A stretch of DNA of 64,000 nucleotides from Lachnospiraceae bacterium (GTDB taxonomy: Bacteria; Bacillota; Clostridia; Lachnospirales; Lachnospiraceae): positions 62,001-126,000 of the forward strand of contig JAEEJA010000027.1 of NCBI GenBank assembly GCA_016281605.1, given 5' to 3'. How positions within the stretch are numbered: the stretch's first letter is position 1; each line of letters starts with the position of its first letter. Shown in pieces: positions 52,533-62,243 of the stretch. The notes beneath the pieces are model-generated. The model was not told where the DNA came from, did no database searches, and worked only from the letters and a program-made list of their open reading frames with translations. Both the position numbers and the translations under genes were made by a program.

Positions 52533-54575
52533 TTAACCTCCATTATTAAGTTTTTTTAGATTTTGTGATAATATATTTAAATTAGAGTTCATCTTAACAT
52601 ATTCTACTCTTCTTCCAACATAGGCTTCCAACTTATTCATATATTCTTTTTCGCTGATTTCTCCGTTTGCAACCATTGTTAGTCCTTTTTCCCAGCTTGC
52701 AGTAAGGGAAGGATCAAGTAATGGACTTATGGAGCAAAGTGTAACTTCATATATGATTTCGCCAAGTAAAGAAGGAGTGATTATCTGAGTCTTTTTATTT
52801 AAATTCAGATAATTAATTCTTACTAATTTACTTAAGATTTCAGCTCTTGTTGCAGATGTGCCTATACCGGAGCTTTTTATCTGACTTCTTAGCTCTTCAT
52901 CCTCTATAAGTTGTCCTGCATTTTCCATTGCAAGAATAAGTGATCCGGAATTATATCGCTTTGGAGGAGATGTTTCACCCTCTTTTATGTTAAAGCCCTT
53001 TACAGGAATTAAAGAACCTTTTCTAAGCTTTGATAATGATTCTATAAGTGCTTCGTCAGCATTTAAATCCTCAGTATCATCATTTTTATTTTCCTCTTCG
53101 CCTTCTTTTTTATCACTTTTTGATGTAAATGAGGCTTCTCTTACTTTAAAGAATCCAGGATTTATAAGAACTTTAAAACTTGCAAAAAAGTGCTCAGTAT
53201 CAATAAGTGTTTCTAAATTAATTTTTTTATATTCAGCAGGTGGATAAAATATGCATAAAAACCGTCTTACTATTACTTCGTATATTCTTTGATATGTTAA
53301 AGGAAGTGATGCTAATTGTGAAAAGCCCTGACCTGTTGGAATTATAGCATAGTGATCAGTTATCTTTTTATCGTCACAATACTTAGTGTTGGCAATGTTT
53401 TTATAAGTACCCATATTTAAAACTTCTTCGGCTACTTCACTGCACTTGTCATAGTTTTTTAAACCGGAGATGTTTTTATATATTTCCTTACAAACAGCAG
53501 TTGATAGAACTCTTGCATCGGTTCTTGGATAAGTAACAAGCTTTTTTTCATACAATGTCTGAATAGCAGTTAATGTTTCGTCAGGACTTATCTTAAAAAG
53601 CTTAGAACAGATATTTTGAGCTTCCGCAAGATTAAATAACATTGGTGGATTTTTCTTCTCTGTTTTCTTTTCGCACTTTTCTACGATAGAAAATCTTCCT
53701 TTTTTCTCCGCCTCAATCTCATCTAATGAAGCATTTAACTCTTCTATAAGAATCTGTGCATCCTTCTTTTCTTTAAATCCATTTTCTTTATAAAGTTTTG
53801 GTGATTCATAGTATCTTGAACCTTTTACTGCACGAAACTCAGAAGAAACACTTTTACCCGATACATCTAATTCCTTTATTACCCTGTAAAAAGGAGTTTT
53901 AACAAAGTTTCTGATTTCACGCTCTCTTCTTACAACCATTCCAAGCACGCAGGTCATAACTCTACCAACTGAAACAGGAACCCTTTTCTTTTGTTTTATA
54001 AGACTATTAACCTTATCACCGTACCTGAGAGTCAGAACTCTTGAAAAATTTATGCCCATCAGATAATCTTCTTTTGCCCTAAGGTATGCAACATCAGAAA
54101 GATTATCATATTCACTTAAAGGTTTAGCTTCTTTTATGCCTCTTTTAATCTCATCCTCTGTCTGAGAATCTATCCAAACTCTTCTTTTATCTATGGTATC
54201 CGGTACTTTAGCCATCATATCCACAAGACGATATATGTATTCACCTTCCCTTCCGGAGTCGGTACATACATATATTCTTTCAACGTCCTTGTCGGTTAGT
54301 AAACCTTTTACGATATTAAATTGCTTTTTCACAGCATCTATAACTTCATATTTGAATTCTTTTGGTAAAAAAGGAAGTGTATCCATCTTCCATGATTTAA
54401 GATTTTTATCATATACTTCCGGATAACACATGGTTACAAGATGACCTACACACCAGGTAACTATATACTTATCGGATTTTAGGTAACCATCTCTTTGATT
54501 ACCCGTGACTCCAAGTGTTTTTGCAAATTCTACGGCTACACTGGGTTTTTCTGCTATAAATACGTATTTGCCCAA
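52533..54575 (-). CDS. topB: DNA topoisomerase III (type IA)
   Basis: A 680-residue type IA topoisomerase that resolves single-strand crossings. The TOPRIM domain opens YVFIAEKPSVAVEFAKTLG and has the acidic CTDSGREGEYIYR. The catalytic tyrosine is in LVTYPRTDARVLS. SGIGTSATRAEILSKL is also diagnostic. The start is TTG, since no in-frame ATG lies nearby and AAGAGG is correctly spaced. There is no C-terminal zinc-finger region, as usual for TopB. No mobile-element genes flank it. Confidence 0.94.
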   Translation of the reverse strand: MGKYVFIAEKPSVAVEFAKTLGVTGNQRDGYLKSDKYIVTWCVGHLVTMCYPEVYDKNLKSWKMDTLPFLPKEFKYEVIDAVKKQFNIVKGLLTDKDVERIYVCTDSGREGEYIYRLVDMMAKVPDTIDKRRVWIDSQTEDEIKRGIKEAKPLSEYDNLSDVAYLRAKEDYLMGINFSRVLTLRYGDKVNSLIKQKKRVPVSVGRVMTCVLGMVVRREREIRNFVKTPFYRVIKELDVSGKSVSSEFRAVKGSRYYESPKLYKENGFKEKKDAQILIEELNASLDEIEAEKKGRFSIVEKCEKKTEKKNPPMLFNLAEAQNICSKLFKISPDETLTAIQTLYEKKLVTYPRTDARVLSTAVCKEIYKNISGLKNYDKCSEVAEEVLNMGTYKNIANTKYCDDKKITDHYAIIPTGQGFSQLASLPLTYQRIYEVIVRRFLCIFYPPAEYKKINLETLIDTEHFFASFKVLINPGFFKVREASFTSKSDKKEGEEENKNDDTEDLNADEALIESLSKLRKGSLIPVKGFNIKEGETSPPKRYNSGSLILAMENAGQLIEDEELRSQIKSSGIGTSATRAEILSKLVRINYLNLNKKTQIITPSLLGEIIYEVTLCSISPLLDPSLTASWEKGLTMVANGEISEKEYMNKLEAYVGRRVEYVKMNSNLNILSQNLKKLNNGG

Positions 54576-54616
54576 ATCATTACCTCTTTTTTTTATGAGT
54601 TTAATTAAGCTTATTA

Positions 54617-54652
54617 AGGCGCATCGGTATTTTAGAAAGCACCGATGCGCCT
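54617..54652 (-). terminator. Hairpin terminator after glyA
   Basis: A perfect 12-base-pair GC-rich stem (AGGCGCATCGGT with ACCGATGCGCCT) around a 12-base loop, between the glyA stop and topB. The T content downstream on the minus strand is modest. Confidence 0.6.
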
Positions 54653-54684
54653 ATAATTTTTAAAGAAACATGTAAAACAAATAA

Positions 54685-55926
54685 TTATTCATACAGAGGA
54701 TACTTATCTGTAAGAGATTTAACTATCTCATAAGCATTCTCATTTTCACCCTCAGGGTTACCTATAACTATAGATATAGCTTCTGCAACTTTATCCATAT
54801 CATCAGTCTTAAATCCTCTCGTAGTAACTGCAGCTGTTCCGAGACGGATACCACTTGTTACGAATGGTGACTGAGGATCATTTGGAATAGTATTCTTATT
54901 AGCAGTGATATGAACCTTATCAAGAGCAGCTTCTATAACCTTTCCTGTAAGTCCCTTCTTTGCAAGATCAACAAGCATAAGGTGATTATCTGTACCTCCA
55001 GATACTATATCAACCCCTCTACTCATAAGGCCATTAGCTAATGCAGCAGCATTTTCGATAATACCTTTTCCATACTCCTTGAACTCAGGTGATAAAGCTT
55101 CCTTGAAGCAAACTGCCTTAGCTGCTATAACATGCATAAGAGGCCCACCCTGAATTCCAGGGAATAAAGCTTTGTTAAGCTTATGCTCTAATGCAAATTC
55201 CTCACTTGAAAGGATAAGTCCACCTCTTGGTCCACGAAGTGTCTTATGGGTTGTTGTGGTTGTAACATGAGCATATGGAATAGGACTTTCATGATAACCA
55301 CTTGCAACAAGACCTGCGATATGAGCCATATCTACCATGAGATAAGCTCCAACACTATCAGCAATCTCTCTAAATCTCTTAAAATCAATCTTTCTTGCGT
55401 AAGCAGAAGCTCCTGCAACAATAAGCTTTGGCTTGCAATCCTTAGCTATACGCTCAACTTCATCATAATCTATAAAGCCTTCATCGTTAACTCCGTAAGG
55501 AACGCAGTTAAAGTACTTTCCTGAAAGGTTAACAGGACTTCCATGTGTAAGATGTCCGCCGTGATCTAAGTTCATACCCATAAATGTATCGCCTGGCTCC
55601 ATGAGTGCGAAGAATACCGTCATATTGGCCTGTGCGCCTGAGTGTGGCTGTACATTGGCATAAGTACATCCAAAAAGCTCCATTGCTCTGTTACGTGCAA
55701 GATCCTCAGCTACGTCTACATATTGACAGCCACCGTAATATCTCTTTCCCGGATATCCTTCTGCATACTTATTGGTGAGAGTTGAACCCATAGCTGCCAT
55801 AACTGCTTTACTTACAAGATTTTCAGATGCAATAAGTTCGATATTTTCTCTCTGTCTGTTTGTTTCGTCCTCAATAGCTTTTAAAAGCTCCGGATCAACC
55901 TTTGCTACTTCCTCTAATGAATACAT
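54685..55926 (-). CDS. glyA: Serine hydroxymethyltransferase
   Basis: A 413-residue PLP enzyme interconverting serine and glycine with transfer of a one-carbon unit to tetrahydrofolate. The N terminus has [15 protein letters not shown], and the PLP lysine is in [14 protein letters not shown] at about residue 226. [20 protein letters not shown] is typical. AGGAGG supports the start. It follows purD closely in the purMND cluster, supplying glycine and formyl groups for purine synthesis. Confidence 0.97.
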   Translation of the reverse strand: MYSLEEVAKVDPELLKAIEDETNRQRENIELIASENLVSKAVMAAMGSTLTNKYAEGYPGKRYYGGCQYVDVAEDLARNRAMELFGCTYANVQPHSGAQANMTVFFALMEPGDTFMGMNLDHGGHLTHGSPVNLSGKYFNCVPYGVNDEGFIDYDEVERIAKDCKPKLIVAGASAYARKIDFKRFREIADSVGAYLMVDMAHIAGLVASGYHESPIPYAHVTTTTTHKTLRGPRGGLILSSEEFALEHKLNKALFPGIQGGPLMHVIAAKAVCFKEALSPEFKEYGKGIIENAAALANGLMSRGVDIVSGGTDNHLMLVDLAKKGLTGKVIEAALDKVHITANKNTIPNDPQSPFVTSGIRLGTAAVTTRGFKTDDMDKVAEAISIVIGNPEGENENAYEIVKSLTDKYPLYE

Positions 55927-55950
55927 TATTTTTCCTCCTAATTTGTATTA

Positions 55951-57222
55951 TTAAGCTTCATCTATCGCTTTTCCGATATCATGACGCATATATTTATTAT
56001 CAAAAGATACCCATTCCGTGGCATCATATGCTTTCTTGCGAGCCTCTGTAAGATCACTTCCAAGTGCTGTTATACCCAGAACTCTTCCGCCGTTAGTAAC
56101 TATCTTGCCATCATTAAGCTTTGTACCTGCATGGAAGCAATAATAATCAGTTTTCTCTTCAAACGCTTCAAGTCCTTTAATTTCCTTGCCCTTCTCATAA
56201 TTAACAGGATAACCATCTGATGCTAATACAACGCATACAGCAGCATTATCCGTAAACTTGAGGTCAATCTTATCAAGTGAGCCTTCTATACAAGCTTCTA
56301 TAACATCAATTATATCATTTTTCATTCTTGGCAAAACAACCTGAGCTTCAGGATCACCAAAACGACAATTGTACTCTAATACCTTAGGGCCGTCCGGTGT
56401 AAGCATAAGTCCTACAAAAAGAATACCGATGAAATCTCTACCCTCTGCTTTCATAGCATCAATAGTTGGCTGATAAATCTTCTCTTCACAAAAACTTTGA
56501 ACTTCAGGTGTATAGAAAGGACTTGGTGAAAATGTACCCATACCACCGGTGTTAAGACCCTTATCACCATCTAAAGCTCTCTTATGATCCTGAGCACTTG
56601 TCATTGGTATTATATGACTTCCGTCACAGAAGCAAAGAACTGAAACTTCACGTCCTGTCATAAAATCTTCTATAACTACAGTGTTTCCGGCATCTCCAAA
56701 CTGCTTATCCAGCATGATTGAACCAATAGCTTTTTCAGCCTCAGTAAGATCCTGACAAATTAAAACTCCTTTACCCAGAGCAAGTCCGTCAGCCTTGATA
56801 ACAATTGGAAATTCTTTTCCTTCAAGGTACATAAGTGCCTCTTCAGGACTATGAAATACTTCATATCCACAAGTAGGAATGTTGTATTTCTTCATAAGAT
56901 CCTTTGAAAAACTCTTTGAACCTTCTATAATTGCAGCATTTTTTCTCGGACCGAAAACCTTAAGACCCTTCTCTTCAAAAACATCTACAATACCACCAAC
57001 CAAAGGGTCATCCATGCCAATAATAGTTAGATCAATAGAATTATTTTGAGCAAAATCAGCAAGCTTTTCAAATTCCATAGCATTAATCTCTACACATTCA
57101 GCATCATAGGATATACCACCGTTTCCGGGAGCGCAATATATCTTATCAACCTTAGTGCTTTTCTTTAAGCTTTTTACTATAGCATGCTCTCTTCCGCCGC
57201 TTCCAACAACTAATACTTTCAA
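55951..57222 (-). CDS. purD: Phosphoribosylamine-glycine ligase (GAR synthetase)
   Basis: A 423-residue ATP-grasp enzyme for the second step of purine synthesis. It opens MKVLVVGSGGREHAI. IKADGLALGKGVLI is the ATP-grasp loop, and QDHKRALDGDKGLNTGGMGTF and EYNCRFGDPEAQVVLP are diagnostic. The start codon is TTG with GGAGGA six bases upstream. It sits between purN and glyA. Confidence 0.97.
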   Translation of the reverse strand: MKVLVVGSGGREHAIVKSLKKSTKVDKIYCAPGNGGISYDAECVEINAMEFEKLADFAQNNSIDLTIIGMDDPLVGGIVDVFEEKGLKVFGPRKNAAIIEGSKSFSKDLMKKYNIPTCGYEVFHSPEEALMYLEGKEFPIVIKADGLALGKGVLICQDLTEAEKAIGSIMLDKQFGDAGNTVVIEDFMTGREVSVLCFCDGSHIIPMTSAQDHKRALDGDKGLNTGGMGTFSPSPFYTPEVQSFCEEKIYQPTIDAMKAEGRDFIGILFVGLMLTPDGPKVLEYNCRFGDPEAQVVLPRMKNDIIDVIEACIEGSLDKIDLKFTDNAAVCVVLASDGYPVNYEKGKEIKGLEAFEEKTDYYCFHAGTKLNDGKIVTNGGRVLGITALGSDLTEARKKAYDATEWVSFDNKYMRHDIGKAIDEA

Positions 57223-57261
57223 TATAGTCCTCCGTTCCGGGAGTTATCTCCCGTATTATAA

Positions 57262-57891
57262 TTATGGACGGTCTATGATAGCCTTATCATCAACTACTTT
57301 GACCAATCCCTGTCCTATAAGATTAACAGCCTCCGGAAGTATCTTCCATTCAGCTTCTTCCATAACTCTTTTTTGTAAAACTTCAGGTGTATCACCTTCA
57401 AGCACATTAACCTCTTTTTGCAAAAGTATAGGTCCATGATCAGCTTTCTCATCAACAAAATGAACCGTAGCACCTGTCACCTTATCACCACTTTTTAAAA
57501 CACTTTCATGTACCTTTAGTCCATAATATCCCATACCACAATGCTTTGGAATCAGTGAAGGATGAATGTTTATAATTCGATTTCTGTAAGCTTTAATAAG
57601 CTTTTCAGGTGCTATAACAAGGTATCCCGCAAATACAATAAGGTCAATATCATGAGCCTTAAAGAGCTCGATCATAGCATCAGCAAAGCTGTCAGGGTTT
57701 TCATAATCCTTAGGTGATATAAAAGCACCTTCTATACCTGCATTCTCCGCCCTTGTAAGAGCATAAGCATCTTTTTTGTTGCTGACTACCACTTTAATCT
57801 GTGTATCCTTTATGATTCCTTCTGAGATAGAATCAATGATAGCCTGAAGATTGGTCCCTCCGCCAGAAACACATACAGCGATATTTTGCAT
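57262..57891 (-). CDS. purN: Phosphoribosylglycinamide formyltransferase
   Basis: A 209-residue folate-dependent GAR transformylase, third step of purine synthesis. It opens NIAVCVSGGGTNLQAI. Catalytic Asn and His are in INIHPSLIPKHCG, and the catalytic Asp is in ATVHFVDEKADHGPI. The ATG at 57891 is preferred to an in-frame TTG at 57903 because the latter lies in the ribosome binding site GGAGGA. It uses 10-formyltetrahydrofolate, the product of Fhs. Confidence 0.96.
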   Translation of the reverse strand: MQNIAVCVSGGGTNLQAIIDSISEGIIKDTQIKVVVSNKKDAYALTRAENAGIEGAFISPKDYENPDSFADAMIELFKAHDIDLIVFAGYLVIAPEKLIKAYRNRIINIHPSLIPKHCGMGYYGLKVHESVLKSGDKVTGATVHFVDEKADHGPILLQKEVNVLEGDTPEVLQKRVMEEAEWKILPEAVNLIGQGLVKVVDDKAIIDRP

Positions 57892-57915
57892 ATCTTCCTC
57901 CAAATAATCTTTAAG

Positions 57916-58947
57916 TTATTTAACAAGAGTAACACCCTTTTCTTTTTGAATGATTTCGCCAACTACGTAAGCCTTTTCACCAGCGTTCTCTATAGCACTT
58001 ATACACTTATCTGCATCTGACTTATCAACAGCAATAATCATACCAAGTCCCATGTTATAAGTGTTAAACATCATTTCCTCAGCTATATCACCATCTTTTT
58101 GAAGCATATCAAAAATAGCAGGTTTCTCAAAAGAATTAACATTTACAACAGCATGAACATCTGGATTAAGCATACGTGGAATGTTTTCATAGAAACCACC
58201 ACCTGTTATATGGGAGCATCCGTTAATCTTTACACCGGCTTCCTTAACAGCCTTAAGTGCTTTAACATATATTACAGTAGGTGTAAGAAGTACATCTCCA
58301 AGCTTAGCGCCGCCAAGACACTCATACTCAGTATTAAGCACACTTTCCTTCATCGAGAATACTTTACGTACCAATGAATAACCATTACTGTGAATACCAG
58401 ATGAAGCAATACCTATAAGTACATCTCCTGGTTTTATATCCTGTCCTGTTATCATATCCTTCTTATCAACAAGACCTACTGCAAAACCAGCCAGATCATA
58501 CTCATCTTCCTGCATAAGACCTGGATGCTCTGCAGTCTCTCCTCCTACTAAAGCAGCTCCTGCCATCTCACAGCCACGAGCAACACCACTGACAATAGTT
58601 GCAGTCTTCTCAGGATAGTTTTTACCACAAGCGATATAATCTAAGAAAAAGAGAGGTTCTCCGCCTGAGCAGGCTATATCATTGACACACATAGCTACAC
58701 AATCAATACCTATGGTATCATGTTTATCCATAATAAATGCAATCTTAACCTTTGTACCACATCCATCAGTGCCTGATAAAAGTATAGGCTCATCCATGGT
58801 CTTAATCCGACTTAAGTCAAATGCTCCTGCAAATCCACCAAGTCCACCTAAAACCTCAGGACGCATGGTCCTTGCTACATATTGCTTCATTAATTCCACC
58901 GACTTGTAGCCGGCTTCAATATCGACTCCGGAATTCTTATAATCCAT
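57916..58947 (-). CDS. purM: Phosphoribosylformylglycinamidine cyclo-ligase (AIR synthetase)
   Basis: A 343-residue enzyme for the fifth step of purine synthesis. The N-terminal DYKNSGVDIEAGYKSVELMK, LLSGTDGCGTKVKIAF, IGIDCVAMCVNDIACSGGEPLFFLDY and GIHSNGYSLVRK segments are all family signatures. It is the first gene after the promoter at 58,994-59,022, heading purM-purN-purD-glyA. Confidence 0.97.
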   Translation of the reverse strand: MDYKNSGVDIEAGYKSVELMKQYVARTMRPEVLGGLGGFAGAFDLSRIKTMDEPILLSGTDGCGTKVKIAFIMDKHDTIGIDCVAMCVNDIACSGGEPLFFLDYIACGKNYPEKTATIVSGVARGCEMAGAALVGGETAEHPGLMQEDEYDLAGFAVGLVDKKDMITGQDIKPGDVLIGIASSGIHSNGYSLVRKVFSMKESVLNTEYECLGGAKLGDVLLTPTVIYVKALKAVKEAGVKINGCSHITGGGFYENIPRMLNPDVHAVVNVNSFEKPAIFDMLQKDGDIAEEMMFNTYNMGLGMIIAVDKSDADKCISAIENAGEKAYVVGEIIQKEKGVTLVK

Positions 58948-58993
58948 TTTTTAATCTCCTATAATATGAATGAAATATTACAATACCTTTAAG

Positions 58994-59022
58994 ATTTTAT
59001 GACAAATAAGAGTTTATGTCAA
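58994..59022 (-). promoter_or_regulatory. purMND-glyA promoter
   Basis: Minus strand TTGACA (59017-59022), a 17-base spacer and TAAAAT (58994-58999). The leader of about 40 bases is too short for a purine riboswitch, and I see no PurR-type box. Confidence 0.75.
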
Positions 59023-59025
59023 TCA

Positions 59026-59071
59026 AAAAAGGAGAATCAGTGATAATAAAATCACTCAAATTCTCCTTTTG
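59026..59071 (-). terminator. Terminator after the HD-GYP gene
   Basis: AAAAGGAGAAT and ATTCTCCTTTT, with inner arms AGTGAT and ATCACT, form a long stem. On the minus strand it is followed by TTTTTT. It immediately follows the HD-GYP stop and precedes the pur promoter. Confidence 0.8.
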
Positions 59072-59073
59072 TT

Positions 59074-60357
59074 TTACGTAACCTTCATCTGATCCATGAA
59101 CTTACTATATGTACTTACTGCGTTAGATGCAGCAGTCTTACTAACTGACATAACTTCGTCAGCATACTTTATAAGAATAGTACTAATATACTTTGATATA
59201 TTACCATCATTGGTATTGCTGATTATAACCTTAAGGGCTTCATCCTTAGCCATACCCTTTCTGTAAGGCCTGTCTTCTGTAATAGCGGTAAATATATCGG
59301 CAACAGCCATTATTCTCGAACCTATCGGTAATCTTTCGGCCTTTAAATGGAAGGGGTATCCCAACCCATTCATCTTCTCATGATGGAAGGCTGCCCACTG
59401 TGTGATCTGTTCAAATCCGTTAACATCCTTTAATACCAGATAAGTATAAAAACTATGCTCTTTCATGATATTGTACTCTTCTTCACTTAAAGCAGAATCC
59501 TTTTCAAGTATTTCACGAGGAGTCTTTAACTTTCCTATATCATGCAAGTTACCGGCAATTTTCATCATCTTACATTCATTAGCAGAAAATCCTGCGTGCC
59601 TTGCAATTTCTACTGCAGAGGCAGCAACACCTGCTGAGTGCATGGCAGTAAAGGAACTACGGAAGTCTATGATTCTCGCGAATATATTAGTAAGATCTAC
59701 AACCTCATCTACTGTGAGCTTATTTGCCGAAAGTGCTTCATCCATAATTACATTGACACTTTCAGGATCATACATCATATAAAGCCAAAGCGACTCTTTT
59801 TCACTGATTTCAAGAAAAGCATCTACTATCTTCTCAGAAAATATAGTACCTCTGTTATTGGTAACATATTTTTTAATGCTTGGCACCTGATTCATGATAG
59901 GAATATTTCTATCAATACGTACTGCAATCTTATCAGCTAAATGAATGATATGAGAAGGGTAAAGCACCGACTCATTGTTAAAACTTAATCCGGCACCGTA
60001 ATTCCATGGTAAATGATGAAATTTAATAATTTTAGCAACAGTCTTAAAATATTTAAATTCCTTCAGCAACTTATAAGCTGCAAAAGCATGAGCATTCGCT
60101 CTGTTCCCATCACCTTTGTCACTTTTATTGAGAATATCCATATCCTCACCAAAAGCGATACTTCCAACATCATGTAGCATGGATGCAATGACCAGAGGGC
60201 GCAAATCGTCCGTAGGCACATGCATAGCAGTTGCGATGTTGTAAGAAAGGTAAGCAACCTGCTGATGATGATTGTTTATATCAGGATTAATAAGATTTAT
60301 AGCCCTGGTAATACATAGCAGCAGATCATTCAAATTAGAAAGATAAATATTCTCCAT
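59074..60357 (-). CDS. Tandem HD / HD-GYP domain protein
   Basis: A 427-residue protein with two HD phosphohydrolase modules. The first (about 25-150) has H31, H62-D63, H90, H114-H115 and D142 but no GYP. The second (about 225-370) has H240, H272-D273, H301, HHEKMNGLGYP at 325-335 and D354, and matches the HD-GYP family that degrades cyclic di-GMP. The usual Asp of HHExxDGxGYP is Asn330. There is no receiver or membrane segment, so input is unclear. A possible promoter (TTGTTT-17-TAAAAT, minus strand) lies in the AT-rich gap of about 140 bases upstream. Confidence 0.88.
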   Translation of the reverse strand: MENIYLSNLNDLLLCITRAINLINPDINNHHQQVAYLSYNIATAMHVPTDDLRPLVIASMLHDVGSIAFGEDMDILNKSDKGDGNRANAHAFAAYKLLKEFKYFKTVAKIIKFHHLPWNYGAGLSFNNESVLYPSHIIHLADKIAVRIDRNIPIMNQVPSIKKYVTNNRGTIFSEKIVDAFLEISEKESLWLYMMYDPESVNVIMDEALSANKLTVDEVVDLTNIFARIIDFRSSFTAMHSAGVAASAVEIARHAGFSANECKMMKIAGNLHDIGKLKTPREILEKDSALSEEEYNIMKEHSFYTYLVLKDVNGFEQITQWAAFHHEKMNGLGYPFHLKAERLPIGSRIMAVADIFTAITEDRPYRKGMAKDEALKVIISNTNDGNISKYISTILIKYADEVMSVSKTAASNAVSTYSKFMDQMKVT

Positions 60358-60494
60358 ACCTTTTCCTAACTATATCTCCTTTATTTGAACATAAATTTGA
60401 ATATAAAAAAATGCTTAAAAATAATAAAAATAATTATAAAAAACCTTCTTTACAATTTTACACCTTAAATAATAAAAAAACAATATAATTTTTA

Positions 60495-60923
60495 TTATTC
60501 TTTGGATTTATTAATTATTTCATCCAATGTATGCCAACCTAAAACTGCACACTTAACTCTGGCAGGCATATGAGATATATCCTGTAGTATAGAAGCCTCT
60601 TCTAAGCTTTCAAGCTCCACCTCACTGACACTCCCCTTTATCATTCTTAAAAAGATTTCAGAAAGCTTCTCAGCCTCTTCTATAGTCTTTCCTAGTATAA
60701 GGTCAAGCATCATATCGGCAGATGCTTGAGAAATGGCACAACCGCTTCCTTCATATGAACCATCCTTTATTATACCATCTTCAATCCTTAAATTAAGTAT
60801 AATATCATCGCCGCACGAAGGGTTAACACCTTCTAAAGTATAATTAGCCTCCGGTAATGAATGCTTATGTTCGGGATTTATATTGTGATCTGTTAATACT
60901 TCGTTGTAAAATGTAGAAGCCAT
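60495..60923 (-). CDS. sufU: SufU-type iron-sulfur assembly protein
   Basis: A 142-residue SufU that accepts sulfur from SufS through a zinc-bound thiol swap. The zinc and sulfur ligands are C37 and D39 (NPSCGDD), C62 (GSGCAIS) and C125 (RVKCAVLGW). The ATG at 60923 is chosen because AAAGGA is spaced for it; the ATG at 60941 lies upstream of that site. It is 30 bases after sufS, at the end of the suf operon. Confidence 0.95.
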   Translation of the reverse strand: MASTFYNEVLTDHNINPEHKHSLPEANYTLEGVNPSCGDDIILNLRIEDGIIKDGSYEGSGCAISQASADMMLDLILGKTIEEAEKLSEIFLRMIKGSVSEVELESLEEASILQDISHMPARVKCAVLGWHTLDEIINKSKE

Positions 60924-60953
60924 ATATATATTCCTTTCCATTATTTATGATTT

Positions 60954-62174
60954 CTAATTATAACCCAACCTTTTTCTTAATGATTTGACACTTTCTGCAA
61001 ATCTCATAACATCATCAGAATTATTGTATACTGCCATACTTGCTCTTGCTGTTGACATAACTCCCAAGTACTTAAGCAAAGGTTGAGCACAGTGGTGTCC
61101 TGCTCTTACAGCAATCTTATCCGAATCAAGAATTGCAGCTATATCATGAGGATGAACATCATCAACAGTAAATGTAACGATACCATGATGATTTGATGGA
61201 TTATCATCTCCAATTATATTTACATGCGGAATCTTTCTTAACTCAGTCATCATAAGCTCAGATAGGTACGATTCCCTCTTCTCTATATAATCAAAACCTA
61301 TATCATTTATAAAATCAATTGCTTTACTTAAGCCTGCTGCCCCTCCTGCATTTACGGTTCCTGCTTCAAATTTATGAGGCACTTCAGCATATGTTGCACC
61401 TTCAGTTGTAACATACTCAATCATTTCTCCACCATATAAAAAGGGATCCATGTTTTCAAGTATTTCTTTCTTAGTATAAAGAACACCTATTCCCATGGGA
61501 GCATACATCTTATGACCGGAAAATGCCATAAAATCAACACCTAAGGCACGAACGTCAACCTTCATATGAGGTACACTTTGAGCTCCGTCACAAACAAAAA
61601 CAGCACCTTTTTCATGGACCAAAGAAACAAAGCTTTGAATATCATTTTCGCAACCAAATACATTAGAAACCTGAGCAATAGCAACTATCTTTGTCTTATC
61701 TGTAAGTAGTTTTTCTAACATATTCGGAGTCAGAAGTCCTTCTTTGGTGCACTCTGCATATCTTAGGACGGCACCTGTTTTTTTACATGCAAACTGCCAT
61801 GGTAACATATTAGAGTGATGTTCAGCTATACTTACTACAACTTCATCTCCTGGTTTTAATGTATTTAATGCATATGAATAAGCAATAAGATTTAGGCTTT
61901 CCGTAGCATTTCTGGTAAATACAATCTCATCCGACGAAGCATTAATAAAATCAGCAGTCTTTTTTCTTGCTTCTTCGTATATATCTGTCGCTTTTACACT
62001 GAGTTCATATAATCCGCGTAACGGATTTGCGTTTGAAGTCTTATAGTAATCGTCAACCGCCTTAAGAACCTCTGCCGGTTTTTGTGTAGTTGCCGCACTG
62101 TCCAGGTAAACAATATCTGAGTTAATAAGTAACGGAAATCTCTCTAATATCTTTTTATCTTCTGCTGTCATCAT
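60954..62174 (-). CDS. sufS: Cysteine desulfurase SufS
   Basis: A 406-residue group II PLP cysteine desulfurase. It provides persulfide sulfur for cluster assembly. The PLP lysine is K222 (FSGHKMYAP) and the catalytic cysteine is C362 (RAGHHCAQP). VYLDSAATTQKP opens the fold. AAAGGAG lies upstream. It is flanked by sufD and sufU in the standard Gram-positive order. Confidence 0.96.
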   Translation of the reverse strand: MMTAEDKKILERFPLLINSDIVYLDSAATTQKPAEVLKAVDDYYKTSNANPLRGLYELSVKATDIYEEARKKTADFINASSDEIVFTRNATESLNLIAYSYALNTLKPGDEVVVSIAEHHSNMLPWQFACKKTGAVLRYAECTKEGLLTPNMLEKLLTDKTKIVAIAQVSNVFGCENDIQSFVSLVHEKGAVFVCDGAQSVPHMKVDVRALGVDFMAFSGHKMYAPMGIGVLYTKKEILENMDPFLYGGEMIEYVTTEGATYAEVPHKFEAGTVNAGGAAGLSKAIDFINDIGFDYIEKRESYLSELMMTELRKIPHVNIIGDDNPSNHHGIVTFTVDDVHPHDIAAILDSDKIAVRAGHHCAQPLLKYLGVMSTARASMAVYNNSDDVMRFAESVKSLRKRLGYN

Positions 62175-62243
62175 AATAAACTAATGCTCCTTTAATTATT
62201 TAAATATCAAATTTAAAAGAATATATACTACATACTCAGTTAT

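Noticed and set aside
52533..54575. topB as a marker of an integrative element
   Set aside because: Neighbours are housekeeping genes, base composition looks unchanged, and no relaxase, integrase or type IV secretion genes are present.
58948..58990. Purine riboswitch or PurR box before purM
   Set aside because: The leader is about 40 bases, too short for the aptamer, and no paired PurR-type sequence is visible.
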